A stretch of DNA of 64,000 nt from Marivirga lumbricoides (GTDB lineage: Bacteria; Bacteroidota; Bacteroidia; Cytophagales; Cyclobacteriaceae). The notes beneath the pieces were generated by a model. That model worked only from the letters and a program-made list of their open reading frames with translations. It did not search any database and was not told where the DNA came from. The translations under genes and the position numbers were made by a program. Shown here piece after piece: positions 54,982-63,225 of the stretch (the stretch's first letter is position 1; each line of letters starts with the position of its first letter). The DNA is taken from contig NZ_BMEC01000007.1 in the NCBI RefSeq assembly GCF_014636295.1, positions 124,001 to 188,000 on the forward strand, read 5' to 3'.

Positions 54982-55851
54982 CTACCTCATGTGTTTTAGG
55001 TTAATTATTTCCTTCTCCTTTAGGAAACGCCATTTTCCTCTGGGTAAATCTTTTTTTGTAAGGCCGGCATAAAGCGTTCTATCCAGCTTTTCTATTTCAT
55101 AGCCTAAATGCTCAAAAATTCTTCTTACCATTCTGTTTTTGCCCATCACAATTTCTATTCCTATAGTGGTGAAATCCGGAGTAAGAATAGCAATTTTTTC
55201 CACCCTGGCTACTCCATCATCAAGTGTAAGTCCACTTTCAATGGAGAGGAAATCTTTCTCCTCTATTGGCTTGTTCAGTACAATCTGGTAAATTTTTCTG
55301 AGTTTATTTCCCGGCTGAGTCAGCTTCTTCACCAGGTCGCCATCATTGGTGAACAGCAGAAGACCTGTTGTATTTTTATCTAACCTGCCCACCGGATAAA
55401 TGCGTTCCTCGCATGCTTTACTAACTAAGTCCATGACAGTTTTACGCTCTTTAGGATCATCCATAGTAGTGAGGAAGCCTTTAGGTTTATTAAGCAGTAC
55501 ATAAACCAGCTTTTCACGCGTAATAGGATTGCCTTCAAAGTACACAGTGTCTTTAGGCATTACCTTATAGCCCATCTCAGTAATGGTCTTTTTATTAACC
55601 TTTACTTTTCCTTCAGCAATTAACTGGTCAGCCTCTCTTCGCGAGCAAATACCGGAGTTGGCTAGGTATTTGTTTAATCGGATACCATCTGAGGGTACTT
55701 TTTCTTCTGCTCTGGCCTGATCTTCCATCACCTTTTTCTTCTTTACTTCCTTGTAAGATGTTTCTTCTTGTTCAACATCTCTTCTAGGTTGTTTTTTTGA
55801 TGGGAGTCTTTTTTCAGACGAGTATTTCTTTTTGAAGGGTTTCTTAGCCAT
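54982..55851 (-). CDS. RluB/RsuA-family pseudouridine synthase
   Basis: A 289-residue enzyme. The first 55 residues are a basic low-complexity tail (KKPFKKKYSSEKRLPSKKQ). An S4 RNA-binding domain follows at about 54-100 (RLNKYLANSGICSRREAD), then the catalytic domain with YPVGRLDKNTTGLLLFTNDGD (about 148-167, catalytic Asp in GRLD). RluB/RsuA-type enzymes convert uridine to pseudouridine in rRNA; which position is not predictable. The start at ATG 55851 is preferred to a GTG at 55860. Confidence 0.9.
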   Translation of the reverse strand: MAKKPFKKKYSSEKRLPSKKQPRRDVEQEETSYKEVKKKKVMEDQARAEEKVPSDGIRLNKYLANSGICSRREADQLIAEGKVKVNKKTITEMGYKVMPKDTVYFEGNPITREKLVYVLLNKPKGFLTTMDDPKERKTVMDLVSKACEERIYPVGRLDKNTTGLLLFTNDGDLVKKLTQPGNKLRKIYQIVLNKPIEEKDFLSIESGLTLDDGVARVEKIAILTPDFTTIGIEIVMGKNRMVRRIFEHLGYEIEKLDRTLYAGLTKKDLPRGKWRFLKEKEIINLKHMR

Positions 55852-55973
55852 AACAAGCACAAAGGTAAAACAATCATTGGCTTTCTGTGTGCTTAGAATG
55901 GAAATTCATTCTCATCTCTTAATCTACACTTTATACTGTGCTTAAAAATGATGAGATAAAAAAAGGAAAGTGA

Positions 55974-56537
55974 TTATTCCTCACTTTCCTTTCCTATTTG
56001 ATTTTCTTCCTGGCTAAAATCTTTTGGAGTCGGAAGATCTTTCAGGTCATTGATTCCGAAATATTCCATAAAATTCTGACTTGTGCCGTAAAGAAGAGGT
56101 CTGCCGATTGCGTCTGCTTTTCCTTTTATCTCTACAAGCTCTTTTTCAAGAAGCTTCTGCACAGTGTAGTCACAATTTACACCTCTTATTTGCTCCATTT
56201 CACCTTTGGTAATAGGCTGTTTGTATGCAATTATAGAAAGAGTTTCCAGTGCGGATGTAGAAAGTCTCTTTTTAGATTGTTGCTTTAACATTATGCCAAT
56301 ACTGGCTTGATAAGCCGGCTTGGTCATGAATTGAAAACCTCCTGCTACTTTCTCTACCTGAAAGGCATAATCATCCGATTGATATTTAACAAGGATTTTC
56401 TCTAATGCAGCTTCAATATCTTTTAAAGGCACGTCAGCTTCAAACATTTCAGAAAGACATCGATGGATTTCCTGTGGCTTTAAAGGTGAAGTAGCACAAA
56501 ATATTAAAGCTTCAATATGGTTAAGCAGAAAATCCAT
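55974..56537 (-). CDS. scpB: Segregation and condensation protein B
   Basis: A 187-residue ScpB with two winged-helix domains: LLNHIEALIFCATSPLKPQEI at the N-terminus and RLSTSALETLSIIAYKQPITK (about 91-111) followed by RGVNCDYTVQKLLEKELV. It forms the SMC-ScpA-ScpB condensin; scpA and smc are not in this window. It starts at the last base of the DksA-like gene stop. Confidence 0.93.
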   Translation of the reverse strand: MDFLLNHIEALIFCATSPLKPQEIHRCLSEMFEADVPLKDIEAALEKILVKYQSDDYAFQVEKVAGGFQFMTKPAYQASIGIMLKQQSKKRLSTSALETLSIIAYKQPITKGEMEQIRGVNCDYTVQKLLEKELVEIKGKADAIGRPLLYGTSQNFMEYFGINDLKDLPTPKDFSQEENQIGKESEE

Positions 56538-56923
56538 TAGCTATCCTGGGCCAGCTTTGCTTCTATTGATTGTGTTGTATGAGGAACAGCTCTCAATCTT
56601 TCTTTAGGAATTAACTTTCCTGTTTCAGAACAAATGCCATAGGTGCCATTTTTAATCCTGATTAAAGCATTCTCTAAATTTTTAATAAATTTCTGCTGTC
56701 TGGCAGCCAATTGATTCATGTTTTCCTTTTCCATGGTGTCTGCACCATCTTCAAGTACCTTCACATTTCCTACAGTTCCATCTGTCCCTGAATCTACAGA
56801 ACGAGTAATTGTCGCCTTAATGTAGCTCAGTTCTTGCTTTGCTTTCTCTAATTTCTGGGTAATTAACTCTTCAAACTCTACTAATTCCTCAGAGGTATAT
56901 CTTGTTTTTACATTTTCACTCAT
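56537..56923 (-). CDS. TraR/DksA-family protein without the zinc-finger cysteines
   Basis: A 128-residue DksA-like protein. An N-terminal coiled-coil region (about 10-80) is followed by the C-terminal finger-like region NGTYGICSETGKLIPKERLRAVPHTTQSIEAK, split here to about 92-123. Only one of the four usual zinc cysteines (in ICSET) is present. Bacteroidota homologues share this loss from memory. DksA-like proteins bind RNA polymerase with ppGpp; whether this one does is unknown. scpB follows directly. Confidence 0.85.
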   Translation of the reverse strand: MSENVKTRYTSEELVEFEELITQKLEKAKQELSYIKATITRSVDSGTDGTVGNVKVLEDGADTMEKENMNQLAARQQKFIKNLENALIRIKNGTYGICSETGKLIPKERLRAVPHTTQSIEAKLAQDS

Positions 56924-57071
56924 GGCTTACTTATTAAGTTAATTTGGGCGCAAAAATATAAGGTTTGCGTTAAAAGCAAAAATTATTTTTGAAATAAAAA
57001 ACTGCTATTAACGCAATGTTATTACATCATTATCAGATGATAATTTGCTTCTCATAAAAATAGTCCAAATA

Positions 57072-57965
57072 TTATTTTTTAGGCCTGTTGGCAAAAGCTA
57101 CTCCAATAATAATGAAAACTATTCCTAAATAATGGCCTGCATAAAGCACTTCCCCGTCCAGTAAGCCCCAAACTACAGCCACAATAGGGATAAGGTAGGT
57201 GACAAAGCTTGTAAACACGGGAGAGGTAAGTTGTACCAGCCTGTTAAACATGATAAGTGCAATGGCTGTACCTATAACTCCCAATATGCAAATATAGAAC
57301 AAGCCTATCTTTGCTTCAGGAACTGTTTGCATTTTCAAGATGAAATCGCTCTGTACAAACAGGTACCAGGCTGCTATGGGGCTGATCAAGAAAAGAGAAA
57401 TACTTGTAATAATTTTAGGAGTAAGCACACTAAACTGAAACTTCAAAATATTAAGGTTAAAGCCGTAACATAATGTAGCTAGAATTACAAAAATTGCATA
57501 GAAATTGAAATTGCCAAGTTCTCCTCCGGAGCCGGCTACTATTAAACATATAGTGCCTGCAAAGCCTAATGTAATCCCTATAATATCTTGTCTTTTAAGT
57601 TTGCCTCTAAAAAACAGAACCCCTACTAATAATGCAAAAATAGGCGTTAAGGCATTTAATACACCTGTAACTCCGCTTTGTAGTTGAGTTTGTGCGTAAG
57701 CAAAAAGAAAAGCCGGGGCAAAACTTCCTAACATTCCGGAAATGAAAAGCCATTTCCACTGTCTGGCGCTGAGTGTTTTTAGTTTAGGTAAAGAAAGAGG
57801 TAAAAGAACAATGGCTGCCGAGAAAATTCGTAGCGCTCCTACTTCTCCCGCAGAAAATACCTGCAACCCTTTTTTAATTAAGATGAAAGAGCTTCCCCAT
57901 ATGAGTGCAAGGGTTATCAATAGAGTCCAAACCAACCATGGGTTTGCGGCAGGTCTTTCGCTCAT
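57072..57965 (-). CDS. DMT/EamA-family transporter
   Basis: A 297-residue protein with ten predicted helices in two EamA repeats. Repeat 1 has LIWGSSFILIKKGLQVFSAGEVGALR (split over about 19-44), and repeat 2 ends with FTSFVTYLIPIVAVVWGLLDGE. It is a metabolite exporter or importer of unknown substrate. Its start overlaps the dusB stop by 4 nt, so it is co-transcribed with dusB. Confidence 0.9.
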   Translation of the reverse strand: MSERPAANPWLVWTLLITLALIWGSSFILIKKGLQVFSAGEVGALRIFSAAIVLLPLSLPKLKTLSARQWKWLFISGMLGSFAPAFLFAYAQTQLQSGVTGVLNALTPIFALLVGVLFFRGKLKRQDIIGITLGFAGTICLIVAGSGGELGNFNFYAIFVILATLCYGFNLNILKFQFSVLTPKIITSISLFLISPIAAWYLFVQSDFILKMQTVPEAKIGLFYICILGVIGTAIALIMFNRLVQLTSPVFTSFVTYLIPIVAVVWGLLDGEVLYAGHYLGIVFIIIGVAFANRPKK

Positions 57966-58960
57966 AAACTTAAAATAGCCTGGTCAGTAAATACCTCATT
58001 TATTTCATCAAGTGTAGCCAACACCTCTTCATATTTTTCAGATTCCACCAATCGGCTTCTGTAAGGCTTAAAATTGACAATTCCTCTGAAATAATTGGTA
58101 TAATGCCGCCTCATTTCAAAAATTCCTTTTTTCTCACCTTTCCACTCAACCGAGAATTTCAAATGAGCTTTTGCTACTTTTACTCTTTCACTCAAATCAG
58201 GACCTTCCAGAATTTCACCTGTTCTGAGGTAGTGTTTAATTTCATTAAAAATCCATGGATAGCCGATTGCTGCACGGCCAATCATAATGCCATCTACTCC
58301 ATATTTTTCTTTATACTCTTTGGCTTTTTGAGGTGAGTCAATGTCTCCATTGCCAAAAATAGGAATATGAATGGCAGGGTCTTCTTTAACTTTTGCAATA
58401 AAATCCCAATTGGCCTCGCCTTTATACATTTGCTGGCGCGTTCTGCCATGTATTGAAAGTGCCTGAATACCTACATCCTGCAATCTTTTAGCTACTTCCT
58501 GTATTTTAATAGTGCTATCGTCCCAACCCAATCTTGTTTTTACAGTAACAGGTTTATTCACCTGCTTTACTATTTCGGCAGTCATGGCTTGCATTTTTGG
58601 TATATCCAGTAAAATTCCTGCACCTGCTCCTTTGCAAGCTACCTTTTTTACAGGGCAACCATAATTAATATCAATTATTTCAGGATTGGCTTCTTCAGCA
58701 ATAGCAGCAGCCTCTCTCATTGATTCTATTTTGTCTCCAAAAATCTGAATGCCAATGGGGCGTTCGTAATCATAAATGTCCAATTTCTGAACACTTTTTT
58801 CTGCATTACGAATTAAACCTTCGGAAGAAATAAATTCAGTGAACATTAAATCAGCGCCATTTTCTTTGCATACTGCTCTAAAAGGCGGATCGCTCACATC
58901 TTCCATAGGTGCTAAAAGCAATGGAAAGTCTCCTAATTCTATGTTTCCTATCTTTACCAA
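57962..58960 (-). CDS. dusB: tRNA-dihydrouridine synthase B
   Basis: A 332-residue flavin enzyme. Visible are APMEDVSDPPFRAVCKENGA (about 17-36), NYGCPVKKVACKGAGAGIL (about 98-116, catalytic Cys in GCP), KTRLGWD, SIHGRTRQQMYKG and GNGDI. It reduces uridines in the D-loop of tRNAs. It is the first gene of a pair with the DMT transporter; only 38 nt separate it from the divergent CPBP gene. Confidence 0.93.
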   Translation of the reverse strand: MVKIGNIELGDFPLLLAPMEDVSDPPFRAVCKENGADLMFTEFISSEGLIRNAEKSVQKLDIYDYERPIGIQIFGDKIESMREAAAIAEEANPEIIDINYGCPVKKVACKGAGAGILLDIPKMQAMTAEIVKQVNKPVTVKTRLGWDDSTIKIQEVAKRLQDVGIQALSIHGRTRQQMYKGEANWDFIAKVKEDPAIHIPIFGNGDIDSPQKAKEYKEKYGVDGIMIGRAAIGYPWIFNEIKHYLRTGEILEGPDLSERVKVAKAHLKFSVEWKGEKKGIFEMRRHYTNYFRGIVNFKPYRSRLVESEKYEEVLATLDEINEVFTDQAILSL

Positions 58961-58981
58961 TTTGTAAATCTGAATTTTGAT

Positions 58982-58991
58982 GTAAATTTAC
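58982..58991. promoter_or_regulatory. 10-bp palindrome between divergent dusB and CPBP genes
   Basis: GTAAATTTAC is a perfect palindrome lying in the 38-nt divergent spacer. It could hold overlapping -7-like elements or an operator; the sequence alone does not decide. Confidence 0.3.
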
Positions 58992-58998
58992 GCTATAT

Positions 58999-59934
58999 AT
59001 GAATTCTTTCGAGCATAAAAACCCACAAATTCACCAGAAAAATCCCTGGAACTCCATTTTTTTTCTTGTGCTATTATTTGTAGCCTGCAATCTGGTCGGT
59101 CAACTGATAGGGACAGGTCTGGCTTTAGCCTTCTCAGGCATTAATTTCCTTGAGATTGAACAGGTTATGAAGCCGCCATTTACTGCGGAAAGCAAACGTT
59201 TTCTCTATTGGGTACAAGGTGTTAGTCACTTTCTTGGCTTTACTGTTTTTGGGTTGCTTTTTATTAAATTCTTCGATCACCAAAAAATCAAGAGCTACTT
59301 TCATTTTAATAGTTTGTCAATTTCAGGAGCTGCTTTAGTAGTTTTGATGACTATAAGCTTCATGTTATTCAATTCCATTGTTATAGAATGGAATATGAAT
59401 GTTGAATTTCCTGAATTCATGAAAGGCTTCGAGGTGTGGGCCAGAAATATGGAGGATCAATTGCTGGAAGTAACACAAGCACTAAGCAGCTATGCTAACC
59501 TGAGTGAAATGCTGGTGGCTATGCTGGTAATAGGGATTTTACCTGCCATAGGGGAAGAGCTCATATTCAGAGGCTTACTACAGAATAAATTATTAGTGGT
59601 TTCTAAAAATGCTCATCTGGCCATTTGGGTTACAGCCATTATTTTCGGTGCTTTTCACATGCAGTTTTTTGGTGTGGTGCCAAGAATATTGTTGGGGGCC
59701 TTATTTGGATATATTTATTATTATTCCGGAAATATTTGGTATCCTGTTATTGCCCATTTTATTAATAACGGATTAGCCGTTTTTGTAATGTATATTGGGC
59801 CACGGTATATTGAAGATTGGAATCCGCAGGAAATAGATTCAAGTGTTCCGCCCACAATGTCATTAGTAGCGTTACTAATATGTGGAGGCCTCTTTTATCA
59901 GTTTATAAAAAGTATGAAATCTGAAGAGGTATAG
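58999..59934 (+). CDS. CPBP (Abi-type) intramembrane metalloprotease family
   Basis: A 311-residue membrane protein with about seven to eight helices. The motifs are complete: EELIFRGLL (EExxxR, about 186-194), FGAFHMQFF (FxxxH) and IAHFINNGLA (HxxxN). CPBP proteases include CAAX prenyl endopeptidases (Rce1) and bacterial proteins of unknown substrate. Followed after 5 nt by the DUF2007 gene and then cdsA, a common Bacteroidota order as I recall. Confidence 0.88.
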   Translation: MNSFEHKNPQIHQKNPWNSIFFLVLLFVACNLVGQLIGTGLALAFSGINFLEIEQVMKPPFTAESKRFLYWVQGVSHFLGFTVFGLLFIKFFDHQKIKSYFHFNSLSISGAALVVLMTISFMLFNSIVIEWNMNVEFPEFMKGFEVWARNMEDQLLEVTQALSSYANLSEMLVAMLVIGILPAIGEELIFRGLLQNKLLVVSKNAHLAIWVTAIIFGAFHMQFFGVVPRILLGALFGYIYYYSGNIWYPVIAHFINNGLAVFVMYIGPRYIEDWNPQEIDSSVPPTMSLVALLICGGLFYQFIKSMKSEEV

Positions 59935-59939
59935 ATATA

Positions 59940-60146
59940 ATGGCGAGCTGGCAGAGTATATTTAAAACTGATAAGCTTTATAGGGCTGAAATTGTGAAGG
60001 ATTGTCTTTCTGATCAGTCTCTTCAGCCGATCATTGTGGATAAGAAAGATTCAGCCTACCAATTTGGGTATTATGAGGTAATGGTAACTTCGGATGAAGT
60101 ACTAAAAGCAATTAAAATAATTGAGAATGAGATCACGTTTGGATAA
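59940..60146 (+). CDS. DUF2007-family small protein
   Basis: A 68-residue soluble protein. The pattern FKTDKLYRAEIVKDCLSDQ and YEVMVTSDEVLKAIKIIE matches the DUF2007 'putative signal transducing protein' family as I recall. Function unknown. It sits between the CPBP gene and cdsA, overlapping cdsA by 20 nt, so it is translated as part of this operon. Confidence 0.8.
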   Translation: MASWQSIFKTDKLYRAEIVKDCLSDQSLQPIIVDKKDSAYQFGYYEVMVTSDEVLKAIKIIENEITFG

Positions 60147-60960
60147 ATACAACAACCTAACACAAAGAATTATAGCGGCACTAGTAGGGGTAGCCATTAT
60201 TTTATCAGCCATTATCTATGGACAATGGACCTACTTTGTTATATTTTTTGTGCTCTGTGCTTTCACTCAACTGGAATTTTACAAATTAGTGGGCATGGAT
60301 GGTATGTTGCCACTTAAATTTTGGGGTACTATTACCGGCCTATCAATTTATACCATTACTTTTCTGGTAAGGGCAGAACACCTGGATCCTCGAATCTATT
60401 TTGCCATTGCGCCTATAGCCGCTACTGTGTATTTTGTAAAACTTTATAATAAAAATGATAAAAAACCTTTCACTAATATAGCCTTTACCTTTCTGGGGAT
60501 TATATATGTAGCCGTTCCATTCTCATTGTTACATATAGCAGTATTTTATAATGGTACATATAGTTTCCAAATTATTTTAGGGGCGCTGTTTATTCTGTGG
60601 GCCAGTGATACCGGAGCATATTTTGCAGGTGTAAAGTTTGGCCGTACAAAGTTATTTGAAAGGATATCTCCCAAAAAGACCTGGGAGGGAGCTTTAGGAG
60701 GCACCATTCTGGCATTTATTTTTGCCATTATTATGGCTAGTAATTTTGATGAAATTGCAGACTGGCAATGGTTATGCATAGCAGGGATTATTGTTATTGC
60801 AGGAACCTACGGTGATTTGATGGAATCCTTGTTTAAGAGGAGTATTTCTATTAAGGATTCAGGATCTATTATTCCGGGTCACGGAGGATTTCTGGATAGA
60901 TTTGACGGACTTTTGTTAGCTGCGCCCTTTATTTCTGCTTTTTTAATGCTTTTCGACTGA
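60127..60960 (+). CDS. cdsA: Phosphatidate cytidylyltransferase
   Basis: A 277-residue membrane enzyme with about eight helices. The C-terminal CDS signature is SIKDSGSIIPGHGGFLDRFD (about 236-255), and KKTWEGALGG lies at about 180-189. It makes CDP-diacylglycerol for phospholipid synthesis, and the psd gene downstream works in the same pathway. The ATG at 60127 is preferred to a TTG at 60121. Confidence 0.93.
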   Translation: MRSRLDKYNNLTQRIIAALVGVAIILSAIIYGQWTYFVIFFVLCAFTQLEFYKLVGMDGMLPLKFWGTITGLSIYTITFLVRAEHLDPRIYFAIAPIAATVYFVKLYNKNDKKPFTNIAFTFLGIIYVAVPFSLLHIAVFYNGTYSFQIILGALFILWASDTGAYFAGVKFGRTKLFERISPKKTWEGALGGTILAFIFAIIMASNFDEIADWQWLCIAGIIVIAGTYGDLMESLFKRSISIKDSGSIIPGHGGFLDRFDGLLLAAPFISAFLMLFD

Positions 60961-61048
60961 AATCTTTAACTTTCAGATGAAAAAAACAAAAATGAAGTAA
61001 CAAATTCTTAATTTTACCTCAAAGTTTTTAAAAAAAAACAAAAACAAT

Positions 61049-62323
61049 ATGGGTTATATAGAACCGGCTCCAATTAAAGACTTAGAGAATCCTTTTGAGT
61101 CGATGATGTCGCGATTTCATATCGCTGCACAACATTTAGGCCTTGATGACGAAGTTTACAATGTACTTAAATCTCCGGCTCGTCAGGTGATAGTTTCCTT
61201 GCCAATTACTATGGATGATGGATCCATTCAGGTTTTTGAAGGGTATCGAGTAATTCATTCTACCATTTTAGGTCCTTCGAAAGGGGGAGTAAGGTACGAT
61301 ATGGGTGTAAACATTGATGAGGTAAAAGCTTTGGCCGCCTGGATGACGTGGAAATGTGCTGTTGTGGATATTCCTTACGGAGGTGCAAAAGGTGGTATTA
61401 AATGTAACCCAAGAGCCATGTCTGCCGGTGAAATAGAACGTCTAACCCGCTCCTATACCGAATCAATGGTAGATGTATTTGGTCCTGACCGCGATATTCC
61501 GGCTCCGGATATGGGTACAGGCCCACGTGAAATGGCATGGATGATGGATGCTTATTCCCGTTCCAAAGGTATGACGGTGAATGCAGTTGTAACTGGAAAG
61601 CCTATTGTATTAGGTGGTTCCCTGGGAAGAACTGAAGCGACAGGCCGTGGGGTAATGGTTTCGGCACTTGCCGCTATGGAGAAATTAAAAATCAACCCTT
61701 ATAAAGCTACTTTTGCTGTACAAGGATTTGGTAATGTGGGTTCATTTGCTGCGCTTCTGTTAGCCGAAAGAGGAGGGACAATTGTTTCAGTATCGGATAT
61801 TTCAGGTGCTTACTACAATGAAAAAGGAATCAACATTCAGGAGGCGATTGAATTCAGGAACCTTAACAATGGAACGCTGGAAGGCTTTTTAGGTGCAGAG
61901 AAAATTGACGGTAACGACTTGCTGACATTGGAAGTAGATGTGTTGATTCCTGCTGCCAAGGAGGATGTTATCACAGCTGAAAATGCCAATAATATAAAAG
62001 CCAGGTTAATTGTGGAAGGTGCCAACGGACCAACTTCTTCTAAAGCTGATAAAATAATTAACGATAAAGGAATAATGGTTGCCCCGGATATTTTAGCTAA
62101 TGCCGGTGGTGTTACTGTATCTTATTTCGAATGGGTACAAAATCGATTAGGTTATAAATGGACTGCTGAAAGGGTTAACAGACGCTCTGACAGGATTATG
62201 AAAGATGCATTTGATGTGGTTTACAAAACATCTTTGCAGTATGATGTGCCTATGAGAATAGCAGCCTATATAGTAGCTATAGACAAAGTGGCGAAAACAT
62301 ATAAATTCCGTGGTGGATATTAA
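61049..62323 (+). CDS. Glutamate dehydrogenase (Glu/Leu/Phe/Val family)
   Basis: A 424-residue enzyme. Visible are GGVRYDMGVNIDEVKALAAWM (split over about 78-98), the catalytic Lys in VDIPYGGAKGGIKCNP (about 108-123) and the NAD-binding AVQGFGNVGSFAA (about 224-236). It interconverts glutamate and 2-oxoglutarate with ammonia; the cofactor preference is not predictable, and leucine or valine cannot be excluded. It stands alone between cdsA and psd, with its own terminator. Confidence 0.93.
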   Translation: MGYIEPAPIKDLENPFESMMSRFHIAAQHLGLDDEVYNVLKSPARQVIVSLPITMDDGSIQVFEGYRVIHSTILGPSKGGVRYDMGVNIDEVKALAAWMTWKCAVVDIPYGGAKGGIKCNPRAMSAGEIERLTRSYTESMVDVFGPDRDIPAPDMGTGPREMAWMMDAYSRSKGMTVNAVVTGKPIVLGGSLGRTEATGRGVMVSALAAMEKLKINPYKATFAVQGFGNVGSFAALLLAERGGTIVSVSDISGAYYNEKGINIQEAIEFRNLNNGTLEGFLGAEKIDGNDLLTLEVDVLIPAAKEDVITAENANNIKARLIVEGANGPTSSKADKIINDKGIMVAPDILANAGGVTVSYFEWVQNRLGYKWTAERVNRRSDRIMKDAFDVVYKTSLQYDVPMRIAAYIVAIDKVAKTYKFRGGY

Positions 62324-62370
62324 GCCGGCTGGAATTTTTTCTCGTTTTTACTGTTAAGAAAGTAAATGCA

Positions 62371-62398
62371 AAAGCGCAGTTTCCCTGCGCTTTTTTTA
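62371..62398 (+). terminator. Rho-independent terminator after the glutamate dehydrogenase gene
   Basis: AAAGCGCAG (62371-62379) pairs with CTGCGCTTT (62385-62393) and is followed by a T-run. Confidence 0.9.
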
Positions 62399-62425
62399 TA
62401 TTTGATCTGAAATATTGAAAGAACA

Positions 62426-63085
62426 ATGACTTTACATAAAGAAGGAAAGAAAATATTATTTATAGCGCTGATTGTTTTTGCAGCTATATTTTATCTATTA
62501 GAGTATGTTATCGTAACTCCAAGCTGGCTGAGCAACAGTGTTTTAGGGTTGCTAATCATTTTTTACCTGCTCATTCTGCAATTTTTCCGAAGTCCTAAAT
62601 TCGTTATTAATACCAATGAAAAGCACGTTTTGGCACCTGCTGACGGCAAAGTAGTGGTAATAGAAGACACTGAGGAAACAGAGTATTTTAACGAGAAGCG
62701 AAAGCAGATTTCTATTTTTATGTCGCCTGTAAACGTGCATGTGAACAGAAGTCCTGTTTCAGGAGTGGTAAAATTTTGTAAATACCATGCAGGTAAATAC
62801 CTGGTAGCGTGGCACCCAAAATCAAGTACTGAAAATGAGCGTACTACTATAGTGGTTGAAAACGGAGGCGGAGTGCAGGTATTGTTTCGTCAGATTGCTG
62901 GAGCGGTAGCCAGAAGAATTAAATGGTATGTGAAAGAAGGCGATGTTGTAGAACAAGGTGGAGAGTTTGGTTTCATTAAGTTTGGCTCAAGAGTGGATGT
63001 GTTTTTACCATTGGATGCTAAAATAAATGTAGACATAGGTGATAAGACCAAAGGTGGACGCACAATAATTGCTGAGCTGCCTTAA
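62426..63085 (+). CDS. psd: Phosphatidylserine decarboxylase proenzyme
   Basis: A 219-residue short-form decarboxylase (PSD-A type). One hydrophobic segment lies near the N-terminus (about 10-50). Visible are LAPADGKVVVIED (about 71-83), SIFMSPVNVHVNRSPVSG (about 93-110) and the autoproteolytic site in FGFIKFGSRVDVFLP (about 180-194), where the G-S bond is cut to give the pyruvoyl group. It converts phosphatidylserine to phosphatidylethanolamine, using lipids made by the CDP-DAG route (cdsA upstream). Confidence 0.93.
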   Translation: MTLHKEGKKILFIALIVFAAIFYLLEYVIVTPSWLSNSVLGLLIIFYLLILQFFRSPKFVINTNEKHVLAPADGKVVVIEDTEETEYFNEKRKQISIFMSPVNVHVNRSPVSGVVKFCKYHAGKYLVAWHPKSSTENERTTIVVENGGGVQVLFRQIAGAVARRIKWYVKEGDVVEQGGEFGFIKFGSRVDVFLPLDAKINVDIGDKTKGGRTIIAELP

Positions 63086-63109
63086 ATATTAGTGTTTACT
63101 TACTACAAG

Positions 63110-63140
63110 AAGTCGCTTGGTATATCAGGCGACTTTTTTT
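63110..63140 (+). terminator. Rho-independent terminator after psd
   Basis: AAGTCGC (63110-63116) pairs with GCGACTT (63129-63135), followed by a long T-run. Confidence 0.85.
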
Positions 63141-63225
63141 ATTTTTGGTCGTACCTATCAAAGACATCCGCACGAGGAGTCGCTATTTTGCTATCACATT
63201 AACTTTTAAAATAAATTAAGAAATT

